Shown: positions 49,601 through 62,402 of the stretch, piece after piece | How positions within the stretch are numbered: position 1 is the stretch's first letter | How the letters are laid out: each line of letters opens with the position of its first letter | Assembly: GCF_037975245.1 (NCBI RefSeq) | Contig: NC_092567.1 | Location: forward strand, 479,501 to 543,500 | Source: Apostichopus japonicus | Lineage: Eukaryota; Echinodermata; Holothuroidea; Aspidochirotida; Stichopodidae | Direction of reading: 5' to 3' | DNA: 64,000 bases | Made by a program: the position numbers and the translations under genes | The notes under the pieces: generated by a model | Told to the model about the DNA's origin: nothing | What the model saw: the letters and a program-made list of their open reading frames with translations, nothing else | The model's database searches: none

Positions 49601-52380
49601 CTCTTCAACAAAAGTTTCATATTGTTTGTCAGTTTGAAATGATACATACTCTCTTGTCAGACTAGCAAAATGTCTGAAAAATTAGAATGAAATAAAAAAT
49701 AAATAAAATAAATAATAAACAATAAAAAATATAAAAATATAAATATAAATAATTAAATAAAAATAAAGTTAAATTTATTTTTAATAATGCAGTGGTAAGG
49801 ATGTTCATTAATACATTCAATTCAGGTATGATTATTTCTGACAACCACCTTTTTGCCACATTAATTGGTAATTTTAAGAATAAATAAGTAGGTTGTGATA
49901 AAGAGAGGCTGCTATTAAACATACTATGTACAGTTTTTTTCTCAGAGACCTAACTGTGTGTTGGGATGTAAAGATGACTGTGTATGATTAATGAATATTG
50001 ATATTATTAACCTATTTAATATCATCAGCATTCATATTTACATCATAAGCTGTTTTTGTAAGGTTAACATGGGATTCCACCTTAGTTTTCTGTATTCAAT
50101 TTTCAATTTATGAATTTACAAGTGGGATTTGCAATTAAAATTTCTTTTTCAGCAGAAATTTTACAGTTGCCCTAGTTTTATTGCAGTACAGTGTGCAGAA
50201 GAAGTTAATATTAAAACAAAACAAACTATTTAGTACTCTTGAAGGGTTGAAGTAGATAGATCTACAAGGAACTTATATCTCCCTTACATTTAATGTGTAA
50301 GGGTAAATACTGCATTGTATTTTACCCCACATCAGGAATGTGAGGATGTAAGTGTATTTGTGGTTGAGGAAACAAGTGTTTCTTAGACATAACGGTCTAC
50401 TCATCAGTATGTTGGACATAGCTCCATTAAACCACAAAATACATAGAGAATAATGGGACAAATCTTTAAATTATACTTATGTGGTTGATAAAGGTTGAGG
50501 TCAAAATTGCCAAAATTGTGTGAAAAAGTAGGTTTAAGAACTCCTCCTAATCTGTAAGTCTAATCAAGTTCAAACTGAGTGGTGCCTGATCATAAAAACT
50601 TGTGCCTGTGTGATTGATGATGTCATCTATAGGTCTAAGGTCAGTGGTCAAAAAAAGTTGTGCTTTTCAGCATGTAGGGAAAAGGCATTAAACCACACGA
50701 TATGTAGAGAAAGATGAGACAAATTTTAAAATAAGGACAGGTTGAAGGTCAAGGGAAAAGGTCAATAGAGGTCAAAGGTCAATTTGGCTTAAATTGTGCG
50801 AAAATGTGTCTTGCAAACTCTTCCTACACTGTGAGGGTGATCAAGTTCAAACTAACTTAACAAATGGCATGTATACTACCTTTTAGCAAACTTAGGATGC
50901 CAAGCGTGAAGTCATGGAGTAGATGATATATGCAACTCCATGGATTGTCCTCAGATTGTATTTAATTGTAGGACACCAGTGCTGTGTACCTTATAAATAG
51001 TTTAAACAAGAAAAGTTTGTGTAATACGTATCACACGTGAGACATTGCATTTCCATCACAACCAGGAAGTGATCGACTTACAATTTTATGCTGAAAATGT
51101 TTGATATGTTAAGAATCAAAAGGACGGGATGTACTCTATTCACTGTCAATGTTGAATAGCTCCCTCAATATGTGTCACCGGGCATGACTACTATTTTTTT
51201 TTCTTTTTTTTCTTTCTTATTACTTTGTACTTTGGTTAAAAAGAACAATCAAGTAAGAGACAGAACTGTTCTTTTAAGTAGTATATATTTCAAAAACTTG
51301 CTTTATATTGCTGTAGAAGGCCAGTTATTATTCATATTTATTTACAGACCTGTCCATTATAATGAAAATCACTGATTCTTGAAAGTCAAACCAATGTATC
51401 GCACATTGATGTGCAGTATATAGTGAGTCAGAATAATTTAAGTTATCTTACGTCTTGAAAGTTTGTTCACTCTTATTACAGGTAGTATCAGATCAAATTA
51501 TCAGATTTCCATGTTTCGACAGTTAGCCAAAATAACTTTTCTTTCCTTCTTTATGTTGAGAATTCATGAGGCCTATGATATTCCAAAATAGTGTGTAATT
51601 AGTTACCAATGTTGAATATTAATTACCAAATTGTCAGGAATATTAATTACCAACAGTTAATTTTACGAATGTTACACTGATTACCAAGTTTGAATAATTT
51701 CAGCAATATTTATTAACAGTATTATTAATTAGCAACAATGAATCCTAATTACCAATGAGAAATATTAATTACCCAACAATGAATATTACCAATGATATAT
51801 AATGATTACCAAGTTTAAATAATTACCAACAGTATTAACTAAACGTGCTATTAATTAGCAGCATTGAATAATTAATTACCAACAATGAATATTGCCAACG
51901 ATATCATTAAAACCAAATTTGAATAATTTCCAACCATTTTATTAGCAGTACTCCTCAATAGCAACATTGAATAATTAATTTCACATATTGCCCACGATAT
52001 AATAAAAACCAATTTTTAATAATTTCCAACCATAATAATTAACAGTACTATTAATAAGCAACAGTGATTTTAATTACAAATGCTGGCAACATTTTCAATC
52101 ATTACAAGGTTCCCATTTTTCTTCAAATATATATGAATGCACTGGAATCAATGTTTTGTTTCCAACCCCATATTACCCAAATTAATAATTTCCTCCTAAT
52201 TCTGTTGCTGTTAATGGTTGTATTGATTATCCACCTTTATTTCACTGACCGTTGGCACTTGACCTTTGGCACAGCTTACAGTTTAAATATAAACTGATTA
52301 CTCAAAGATGTCCTTGAAACTGTTATCCTAGATGCACTTTACAGCTCAGACATATATTTTCTTTATCTTCTGTAAAACTG
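46608..52380. other. Intron 3, middle: no gene seen
   Basis: AT-rich. Noted parts: a palindromic CTAGCTAG cluster (47841-47868), a C-run near 48539-48551, poly-T at 49362-49380, an A/T simple region 49680-49770, and a two-copy ~265-bp duplication at about 50425-50860 rich in AGGTCA half-sites (DR1 at 50769-50781). A degenerate ATTAATTACCAA-type repeat covers 51600-52080. The short frames here show no family resemblance. Confidence 0.45.
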
Positions 52381-52830
52381 ACGGGAAATATTTTCTTTTG
52401 GGAGATCTCGTTAGTAAAACCTTCGTTATCAATTATTGATCAGTTTTGCGTATCTCCTTGGATGATCGACGGCATCGAAACGAGAAAACGATGACGGAAC
52501 GCCAATCTTTGTGAATTTAATTAGAGGATTAAATATCCTGGATAGGTAATGCCGGCGTGGTCGTGCGTGCCATTTCACTCTGATGGCATTCATAAGATTT
52601 TACAGTTCATTTTTCCTTTTCCCTCGGCACTTTTGCCCGATCTGTTTTGTGTTTCTCGCTCTGAGCACGACCTCTCTGTACATCTCATTTGTGTTTGAAG
52701 ACTAAAGACATGCTTGTCTGTATAAACTGCTCTGAAGTGGAAAAGAAACAGCTAGATATTAGCCCATGTGGCTGTTTCCTCACCTAGCTGTGTTAGTCGG
52801 AGATGTTTTAGGAGGCATTTGATAAAGTGA
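52380..52830 (+). promoter_or_regulatory. CpG-containing block, possible internal promoter and first exon
   Basis: In a CpG-poor intron, 52400-52680 has clustered CpGs (GATCGACGGCATCGAAACGA, GCCGGCGTGGTCGTGCG). It also has homeobox/Otx-like words (TTTAATTAGAGGATTAAA). It is followed by a donor-like AAA|GTGAGT at 52824-52832. This could be an alternative transcription start for a shorter ORP5/8-like isoform joining exon 4. That is inference; no TATA box or coding start is clear. Confidence 0.3.
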
Positions 52831-52832
52831 GT

Positions 52833-53390
52833 TTGTTATAAGTGGGCAGCAGTACAGTAGGTGTGTTCTGCCTGTTCATCTAGACAAGGAACGCTCCCCA
52901 CAGATGAGGGCTGGCTTGTATTCTAGTGTGGCTACAGTATGACAATGACTAATATCAGCTTCATTCTCTGAAGGAAATAGAAAATCAAGTTTTGCTGACC
53001 TTTTCTTGCTGCCAAATGTAACAGATAGTTTCATGTCTAAATGGTTGGATATATGTCTTAGGAGGAAGTAAAAGTGGCTTGTTGGCAGAATATGTTGGAA
53101 ACCTGATCAAAGACATCGTTAACATCTTTTAAAAACATTTTGCCAGGAAAGTGATGAGTGTGGATCTTGCTCTGTTAGTTTTTGAGATTTGTCTCAAAGT
53201 AAGGAAAGGTTTTGCTCTATACTAACCTTATAGCTTCTTGTCAGAAACTAAGGGGTTTATTGGTTTATTTGGATCCATCTGGAAACATCTGTATAATAAA
53301 TTGTGAGAATGATAAAACTAAAAATTGAAGGAAAGCCTAGAGGTCGCTCCAGAAGCCATGCTTTTGTTGGTGAGTATGGAGATGTATGTT
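52833..53390. other. Intron 3 spacer, nothing recognised
   Basis: Ordinary intron sequence between the CpG-containing block and the 56-bp array. Confidence 0.4.
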
Positions 53391-54250
53391 GTGGTCTTGT
53401 ATATTCTGTATGTTTAGTGGTGTTGCACATATTATCATACATTAGTGGTCTTGTGTGTATTATGTATGTTTAGTGGTGTTGCACATATTATCATGCATTA
53501 GTGGTCTTGTGTGTATTATGTATGTTTAGTGGTGTTGCACATATTATCATGCATTAGTGGTCTTGTATATTATGTATGTTTAGTGGTAAGGCACATATTA
53601 TCATACATTAGTGGTCTTGTGTGTATTCTGTATGTTTAGTGGTGATGCACATATTATCATACATTAGTGGTCTTGTGTATTCTGTATGTTTAGTGATGAT
53701 GCACATATTATCATACATTAGTGGTCTTGTGTATATTCTGTATGTTTAGTGGTGATGCACATATTATCATACATTAGTGGTCTTGTATATTCTGTATGTT
53801 TAGTGGTGATGCACATATTATCATACATTAGTGGTCTTGTGTGTATTCTGTATGTTTAGTGGTGATGCACATATTATCATACATTAGTGGTCTTGTATAT
53901 TCTGTATGTTTAGTGGTGATGCACATATTATCATACATTAGTGGTCTTGTATATTCTGTATGTTTAGTGGTGATGCACATATTATCATGCATTAGTGGTC
54001 TTGTGTATTCTGTATGTTTAGTGGTGATGCACATATTATCATACATTAGTGGTCTTGTGTGTTATCTGTATGTTTAGTGCATGGTGATGCACATATTATC
54101 ATACATTAGTGGTCTTATGTTTAGTGGTAAGGTCCATATTATCATACATTAGTGGTCTTGTGTATATTCTGTATGTTTAGTGGTGATGCTCAGTTTATCA
54201 TACATTAGTGGTCTTGTATATATATATTATGTATGTTTAGTGGTGAGGCA
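53391..54250. repeat. ~56-bp minisatellite, about 15 copies
   Basis: GTGGTCTTGTGTGTATTCTG, TATGTTTAGTGGTGATGCAC, ATATTATCATACATTA repeats at 54 to 57 bases with variants GTTGCAC/AAGGCAC. The frames at 53828-54077 are repeat translations. Confidence 0.93.
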
Positions 54251-55645
54251 CAGCAGTCTTCCAAAGCTAACCTGAGTTTTATCTTTTGTTATACTGTGTT
54301 CATATAGTTTAGTGCAGTTATACACTATACAGTTATATACTGTGTTCATACAGTTTAGTGCAGTGTCATAGAAATCCAGGAGGTGATGTTGTGTTCATTT
54401 CTATGTCCCATTTTGTTTGGTCTAATTTTCATTTTGGAAGTTAACTTTATTATAACTTCAAATAATAGTATATTATTTTAACGTCCTCTTTGTTATTGAA
54501 GCAGTTGTACTTACATAATTATAAATGCAAATACCTCCACTATGTTATACAGTACAGTTTCTAGACAAGTACTTTATAGGGAAAAAATATGAAAATCATG
54601 TTCATCAAAAGTTCACCCAACAAATAAAATAATACAGTTGTACTAAAGCCAGGCACTAAGTATTGCACAGGCCACATGAAGAGAATCAGACCAAGAACTG
54701 GGTATTCAAAACTAGAACAATATAAATTGATTTTAGACCCCCACACGTTTATACTGGACCCATATATAAGACCCTATCTCAATCAGCAAACAGGAAGTTG
54801 AGCTAACCCGATTGTTTACTTAGAAGATAAACAATTCAGATGTGTGAACTTCTACAGGGCTGCTACAATTAATGCCTGTGCTAATTGTCAATTAATGCCT
54901 GCTCTAATTGTCAATTAATGCCTGCTCTAATTGTCAATTTATGCTGGTACAATAAACAACAACAGATGGTAATGTATTATGTAAAGGTTAACAATGATTG
55001 ATGAGTCACACCCCCCCCCACCCCCGAGCTGTGATTAAATTACAAATGTAAAGGCACAATAGTCTGCCTCTAATTTTAACTTCCTGACAAAATTGTAAGA
55101 TTTGAGGAAAAGATGTTTTCAAAGCAAAGTTGTGAAAAGTAAATCGATCCAACTTACTGCATCATTGTTCCATTGTTCTATTGTTCACTTTATTTCCTGA
55201 GGTTATTGTGAGGTTATGTCATCAATGGAGTAGACACAAAATGATATCGTTTTTATATATCAATTTGATATGATTTTGTAATCCATTCAGTAGATGGAAC
55301 ATAATTTAATTAAATTTGATATGCATGTTATTTTATGTTGGTAAGGGGTACATGTTTGAGCTGACTTCAGTTGTTCAGTGGCCAGTCATAAAAACAGCAA
55401 AACCAAGAGACATTTGCTTTGTTCATGTGTATGACATCCGAGCCTACTTGTCAATGTTATATAGTCAAATAAAATGAATAAATTGTTATTTTATAATTTT
55501 ATTATCTCAGAAATGGAACATTAATGCTATGGAGATGTAAGGAGAACCAATATGTTTCTCTATACACCATGCTGTGCAAATTATACATTAGGACTGTCAA
55601 TTCCATATCCAGGCCAATACTGACAGTTTGGGATCTATCATATTT

Positions 55646-55676
<31 letters not shown>

Positions 55677-55850
55677 GGGCAAATGGTTCTGTTGAACAAG
55701 AGAATTATGTTTTATGGCTAGTTAAATGCAACTTGTAATGATAGAGTATGATATCAGATAAGAGCAAATGCAAAAAAAAGTGGAACTTTAAAAAAATCAA
55801 AAAAATCAAATTTAGCTTCATGAAGCTAGAGTTATCATACTGTTTATGTA
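54251..55850. other. Intron 3 spacer, simple repeats only
   Basis: A 23-bp repeat (ATTAATGCCTGCTCTAATTG + TCA) occurs about 4 times at 54868-54945. A T-run followed by a G-run lies at about 55648-55679. No exon was recognised. Confidence 0.45.
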
Positions 55851-55855
55851 TGTGA

Positions 55856-57000
55856 CACATACAGTCAATGTATAGACACATACAGTCAATGTATACTCAC
55901 ATACAGTCAATGTATACACACATACAGTCAATGTATACACACATACAGTTAATGTATACTCACATACTGTCAATGTATAGACACATACAGTCAATGTATA
56001 CACACATACAGTCAATGTATACTCACATACAGTCAATGTATACTCACATACAGTCAATGTATACACACATACAGTCAATGTATACACACATACAGTTAAT
56101 GTATACACACATACAGTCAATGTATACACACATACAGTCAATGTATACTCACATACAGTCAATGTATACTCACATACAGTCAATGTATACACACATACAG
56201 TCAATGTATACACACATACAGTCAATGTATACTCACATACAGTCAATGTATACACACATACAGTCAATGTATACACACATACAGTCAATGTATAGACACA
56301 TACAGTCAATGTATACACACATACAGTCAATGTATACACACATACAGTCAATGTATACTCACATACAGTCAATGTATACACACATACAGTCAATGTATAC
56401 ACACATACAGTTAATGTATACACACATACAGTCAATGTATACTCACATACTGTCAATGTATACACACATACTGTCAAAGTATACACACATACAGTCAATG
56501 TATAGACACATACAGTCAATGTATAGACACATACAGTCAATGTATACACACATACAGTCAATGTATAGACACATACAGTCAATGTATACACACATACAGT
56601 CAATGTATACACACATACAGTCAATGTATACACACATACAGTCAATGTATACTCACATACAGTCAATGTATACACACATACTGTCAATGTATACACACAT
56701 ACAGTCAATGTATACACACATGCAATCAATGTATACACACATACAGTCAATGTATACTCACATACAGTCAATGTATACACACATACTGTCAATGTATACA
56801 CACATACAGTCAATGTATACACACATACAGTCAATGTATACTCACATACAGTCAATGTATACACACATACAGTCAATGTATACACACATACAGTCAATGT
56901 ATACTCACATACAGTAAATGTATACACACATACAGTCAATGTATACACACATACAGTCAATGTATACTCACATACAGTCAATATATACACACATACAGTT
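55856..57000. repeat. 21-bp minisatellite, about 54 copies
   Basis: The unit CACATACAGTCAATGTATAC + A is 21 bases, a multiple of three. This explains long frames on both strands (443 codons minus with heptad TVCVYTL, 349 codons plus with YTHIQSM). Units differ mainly at one position (TATACAC, TATACTC, TATAGAC). Nothing supports translation. Confidence 0.96.
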
Positions 57001-58366
57001 AAGTATCTTGTTGTGGCTATGTAATATACACATTGTACTGTACACCCTAGCTTATATAAACTTCTAATACACATCTGTCTGCAACTAAACTTAATATACA
57101 AAGTGCTGGTAGTAAGTATTATGTTGTTGTGGTTATACATAATATACACACACAGTATTACCTAGCTTTATACACGTCTGTCTATATCTAAACCTAATGT
57201 TGAATGTGCTGGTACAGCTCTTAGAAATTTGAGCCTTCCTTTTGCTTTCTTGATGAACTTCAGAGAGATAAAGTCACACCTTACAGTGTAATTTTATCTT
57301 TTCCATTACTTAAAGTGTAACTTTATCTTTTCCAGTACTTATTACTGAGTAATTTTATATTTTCCAGTATACTTATTAAAATCAGGAAAATGAAGTCTGC
57401 TGCACCATACTTTGAGGAGATGTCTTCCTTTCAATACTCAAACTTTCAAAACTGTCTGGAATTCAGCATACATTAATTGCAAGCAACTATATATAATTAA
57501 GGCTGAATGTTTTATGTTTAGCATACTCGGCTGGTATACGATCGATACATTGTTATGTTCTTGTCATAATTAATTTACATTTGCTGTAGCTCTGTTCGTG
57601 TTGAAGCCAGTATGTTCGGTGCAGTGGTTTCATATGTTGAGCTAAAAACCTGACAGAAATAGAAATCAAATAAAAAACCAGTGCCTCAGCATTTAATTTC
57701 TTCTAGTTTTCTATTTTATTTGCAATCCTTCCTTTTATTCCTCAAATAGATGTTTCTTGTTTTGTTTTAATCCATAAACAATGGAAGCCCTAGAAATATA
57801 GTTCAAGTACATTTTATGAGACAAGGTCTTCTCAGATTTTACTTTAAAATGGGTTAGGTTCTAATCATTTTCTTTGAGTTCATAAATTACTAGTTTATAG
57901 TAGTCTGCGTAATTACTAAGTGGTAGAGGTTTTCACCTTCCCACGTAGAAGCAGGCCTTACTTTAACCGTCAAATGTAACAAAATATTAAATTGAATATA
58001 AGCAACATGTGACATATTATTAAATATAATGTAACATATTGAAAGTATTAAATTAAATTCTTCTTATAACTATTGTATATATGGCTATGTGACAGTGCAT
58101 GTAATTACTGTACATGCAGGCTTCTAAGGGAGATACAAAAATCTAGCAGTTTTTGACAAAGTTCTGTATAAATGTATACTGAATTTAAAACACATACATC
58201 TGTATGTACTGTATGTATATGTACAGGTATATAGTACTGTACAGTACTGTAGGTATACAGGTGACAATGCTGTACTGTAACCTACTGTAGGTGATACACA
58301 CCATGATGAAGCAATGACAGTTCAGTTAAGTACTGAATGTTCAGTATGATACAGAAATACAGGGGT
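57001..58366. other. Intron 3 spacer, nothing recognised
   Basis: AT-rich, with a TACTGTA-dense patch at 58200-58290. Confidence 0.4.
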
Positions 58367-58675
58367 CAGCCCGATATTCATAAAGACCATTAATCATAAG
58401 GGTCATTGTTCATAAGGTTCGTTATTCATAGCGTGCATTTTTTTGGAAAAAAAGGTTCGTTATCCATAATTGGAAAATAAGGTTCGTTATTCATAATAAA
58501 AAGGGGTCATTGTTCATAAGGTCCGTTATTCATATTAAATGAATAACGAACCTTTTTTCCAATTATGAATAACGAACCTTAAACTAAAGAACCGTTTTTC
58601 TAATTACGAATTACTGATGAACAATGAACCTTATGAGTAATGAGTAACAGACCTTATGAATATCGAGCTGCTGCC
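58367..58675. mobile_element. Foldback/MITE element (~308 bp), largely palindromic
   Basis: The left end CAGCCCGATATTCATAA is matched by the right end TTATGAATATCGAGCTGCTG. The interior repeats GGTTCGTTATTCATAA on one strand in the left half and ATGAATAACGAACCTT in the right half, so almost the whole element can pair with itself. No coding capacity. Confidence 0.75.
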
Positions 58676-58870
58676 GAAAAACAGACTAGTGGATCAGTGT
58701 AGTGAATGATTTAGTTTTCAAATTTTAAGAAAGACTTTTGAAACTTGTTCTTAATTTTGTATCATGTTGTAAAGCTAACAGTTGTAGGGTTCCAGCTCTG
58801 TCATCCTGTGTACAAGATGTAATACATCTTTGCTTCTTTTTAGGTACTGTAACATACATACGTACACACA

Positions 58871-59055
58871 TGTTTGTATTACATTCAGACCGAGGACCAC
58901 ATTGTATTTTCCATCAATTGTTCGAATCCACGTACCCTATACTTAAACACCTCGTACAATAGAATTCTTCCGAGGACGTGATGATTACTTGAGAAATCAC
59001 AACCGAGGACCTGAAATTCTTTTGTTCAAGTCCTCGGTCAGAATACAAAACAAAC
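58871..59055. mobile_element. Small inverted-repeat element (~185 bp)
   Basis: TTTGTATTACATTCAGACCG AGGAC on the left pairs with GTCCTCGGTCAGAATACAAA on the right. Extra CCGAGGAC copies lie inside. It contains TTCGAATCC, like a tRNA B box, but there is no tRNA fold, so a SINE origin is only possible. Confidence 0.6.
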
Positions 59056-60757
59056 GCACACTTACACACATACACACCTATACTGTATATGTACGCATAC
59101 ACACCTCGCATACACACGCACATACACCCACTTTACTGTGGTCTTTGTGTATATATATCTCAGTGTGGTTCTTTTAAGAAAAGTCAAAGCTACAGTAGGA
59201 GGTTGATATACTGTACAATGCAGTATTCAATAGTATAACAGCACATCCTGTAAGATCAGCTAAATGGTAAAGCAAAGTGCTCTCAAAGATAGCCTGGTGA
59301 CATTTTATGTATAGTAGGTGTTATAGATCCATCAAAGATAGACTACTGTACATCTCCACGTGTGGCAGAGGCAGCACTGGAGAATAATTAGCCTTAATTC
59401 ATAGCACTGTCTTCATCTTGATAAGAATAAGAGAAAAGATGTTAATGGCAGATGAATAGACTTAATGGAGCCACAAAGCATCATGGGTAGCATGCATCAA
59501 CAGAATTACATTTCCTATATCCAATAGTACGCTGTAATAGATAGCCTTGATGTTATCAACCAATGAAGATGGAGATTAAGAGTGTTTTAAAGATAGTGTC
59601 TTTGAATATTCAAAAGTATTAAAAGTCAATTGGTCAAATTATTATATAGACTAAGATAAGAGTACAGTATGTATGCCATTGCACTTGTTTTTACCACATC
59701 CCTTTTCTTGGTACATATGTAAATGAATACGTTTATAGTGTACTGTGGATATACCAGGTAAATGAGCATACACATTTCATGTTAAAGTTGTACAATAGCT
59801 ATTAATTGTGTGCCAAGCATTTTGAACTCTTTTTCTTATATTTTAAGCAAAGAAAACTTAATTGAGTGATTGAGGCTATAATTAATTAATATATTGCTTC
59901 ATGTATTTCTGCATCAAGTCCTGACAAATAAATTATCAAAAAGACTTAACGACTGCTCTACATGAGCTGGTGATCTTTGCTAAATTTGTGCATGTAAACT
60001 TAATCTTACCAATGTTCTGCTAAGTTTTTATTCAAGGAACATTATTAATAAAACCATATTGCATAGTTACAATTTCTGTAAAAACTGTATACAGTACATC
60101 TTGTAAGTGCTATACTTGATGAGAAGTGTTGATGTCAGCTATCTCGTTCTTCACCTTTCCACTTGCAGAGCAATTTGAAACTGGATAATTTATTTTGTTG
60201 CTTATTGGCTTGTAACTGCTCTTTGATATGCAAATATGCTACATACTGTACAGTAATATGAGCATATTTTCTTCCTCTTCGTGGATGTGAATTAGCCTAC
60301 ATTACAAAAGAATTTTCTTCCTGAAGCTCAAATCACCCTGGTGATGAGAATTTTCTTCCTGAAGCTCAAATCACCCTGGTGATGAGAATTTTCTTCCTGA
60401 AGCTCAAATCACCCTGGTGACGTCATGTTACTCTGCTATGGATACACAGATATACAGTATTCATAACATTTCTTCTAGACATTTCTTTGATTTTCTGAAA
60501 GAGAGAAATAAATAATAATTTTGAATCAAAATATGATTCTTGCCCAGTAATAATTGTTTTCATTTACATCCAAACTCACAACTGTAATTCAGTTGTGGAA
60601 GACTTTTGAGAACATCTTGTGCTTATTATGATGAGTCCTATTATATTTGTGGGTTCTGGTGTTAGTTAAATCATTGTGTTTATTAGATCTGTTATTCTCA
60701 TTCCACGATGTTCTTTTCATGTAATTTTCATATTTTATATATGATTTTCATCTCCAG
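59056..60757. other. End of intron 3 with a 38-bp triple repeat
   Basis: GAATTTTCTTCCTGAAGCTC + AAATCACCCTGGTGATGA occurs three times at 60310, 60348 and 60386. Otherwise there is AT-rich intron running into the exon 4 acceptor. Confidence 0.6.
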
Positions 60758-60840
60758 GCGGAGTTGTAAATGGCGACACTACCAGTATGGGCAGACAGGA
60801 TTTACTTCCACCGACAACATTCCAAGGACACAGAAGTCAT
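60758..60840 (+). CDS. OSBPL8: Exon 4, ORP5/8-like gene: disordered linker
   Basis: The exon is bounded by TTCATCTCCAG and a consensus GTAAGT. It completes the Gly codon split from exon 3 and encodes 27 further residues, GVVNGDTTSMGRQDLLPPT then TFQGHRSH, ending in phase 0. The Gly/Thr/Pro/Ser-rich composition fits the unstructured N-terminal region that precedes the PH domain in ORP5/8. It follows a 20.8-kb intron and precedes a 1484-bp intron. No motif with its own known function is visible. Confidence 0.62.
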
Positions 60841-62324
60841 GTAAGTACATGAAGAAGTAAAACATACCCATTCCTGATCCTAACTTGTTTAATGCAATTA
60901 ACCCCCCCCCCCTTTCTTCATCATGGTTAATTTTCAATACCAAATAGGGGTTAACCCAACATACGTCCCAATGATAAAACATTTCCAGGTTAACACAAGG
61001 ACAAACATTGCTACAATGAATAATAAATAATGTGAGTACAGCTTTTGAGTAATGTGACATCTTTATAGATTCATTTTTAAGGACAGAATTCTTTTCACAA
61101 AATTCATCCCAACATGCATTTGTTCTGCTAAGTATATGATTTCAGTTATGAAGGCACTGAATGTAGGTTTGTTTACAGCCTGAACGAAACAGATCCATCA
61201 TGTAGTGAAAATGTCAATATTTTTTAACTTTTCCATATTGCTCTCAGTATTTGACTGAAATGTTTTTTCGGTTATAAAATGTGGAGAACTACATGCATGG
61301 GATCCTTAAGTGCCTTTTCACGAACATTAATTTGGTGGAATGAAAAAAAGAACAACAATATTGTGAGAAATATGAGTAATATTGAATAGGTTTGTAAAAT
61401 TGCAGTTCAAGCTACTTTAAGATGCGGACATTCCTGCCTCTAACGACCTCTAGGGATAACAATTCAGTCTACAGACTATATTGTATTGTAACAGTAGCAC
61501 TCACGTCAATTACCCGCAGGGCATAATTAGTACATACAGTATACTGTTTCGAATTTCGGATACAGATCAAGGCAGTGTACAATGTTATAAGCTTCTCGTT
61601 TTGGATTTAATTAGTAAAGATAACTTTCCTCGCGACACAAAAGAAACGTGTACCTTTTATCTATCGTGATCAGACACATGCTGAAAATGTAATTTCCTGA
61701 AATGTTTTGCAGGGTCATCAAAACTTTTCAAACAAATACAACTTGGTAACTCTGTTCTAAAGAATTTTGAAGCTTCGTTTACAGACCTGCCCAAATACAG
61801 AATCTATATAATGCATAGCAGAACAGTAGGTTCAATCTTGATTTCATTAAAAATTGTTATTCAAGCAGCTCAGATTCAACCAAGATGTTCCATTTCTTTA
61901 TTGGATCAGGGACATATGAACTGGGGGATGGGTACAGTAACTTAGCATTTATCCCCAAAACTGCTTAAAGGCAGGGGTAGCTCATTGTACATTCCAAAGA
62001 AGTGTAAGCGTAAATCCGCTTCCAAAGTTTTTTTTGTGGTGCTTGAAATTCACTATGACAGAACAAAGAAGAAATATCTGAAATGCACGCGCTTCTGGGG
62101 ACACCCTCTTCTTCCATCAGTGACCCTCTGCACACCCACCCCCTAATAACAATGTACCCCTGACTAGAGATACTTGCTTTTGATGAATTGAATTCTGAAG
62201 AGGAACTTTTGGTTTACTGAGAGGGTACAGTATAGTAAGGAGGTAAAACTAGAATATGAGTGGATGGACTTTACTCTTAAATTTTATTAATGATTATATG
62301 TTTTTTTTGTCTTTCTTCTTACAG
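60841..62324 (+). other. Intron 4 of the ORP5/8-like gene
   Basis: 1484 bases from GTAAGT to TTACAG. It contains a C-run at about 60902-60911 and no element I recognise. Confidence 0.6.
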
Positions 62325-62402
62325 TCAGAAGGAAAGTTGAACACTACAGATTACCATGGAGGCACTACGACTCCAACCAAACATTCAAAAACTGATTATA
62401 AA
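62325..62402 (+). CDS. OSBPL8: Exon 5, ORP5/8-like gene: seed of an adjoining minisatellite
   Basis: A long T/C tract with TTCTTACAG precedes 62325 and GTAAGT follows 62402. The 78 bases encode exactly 26 residues, SEGKLNTTDYHGGTTTPTK then HSKTDYK, in phase 0 at both ends. The segment is polar and Thr/Lys-rich. Vertebrate ORP5/8 also have a Ser/Thr/Lys-rich stretch shortly before the PH domain. From about 62344 onward, the exon's 3' part together with its donor site is repeated every 71 bases through about 63050, so this exon faces nine GTAAGT copies. Only the first copy follows a proper acceptor, so it is taken as the genuine exon. Confidence 0.62.

Noticed and set aside
53828-54077. Paired plus and minus frames of 72 to 78 codons
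   Set aside because: Translations of the ~56-bp minisatellite.
55818-57149. 443-codon minus-strand open frame (and 349 codons on plus)
   Set aside because: Generated by a 21-bp tandem repeat with no stop on either strand; no splice context or protein family supports it.
58905-58930. Possible tRNA (TTCGAATCC B-box-like word)
   Set aside because: No A box, acceptor stem or cloverleaf could be built around it.
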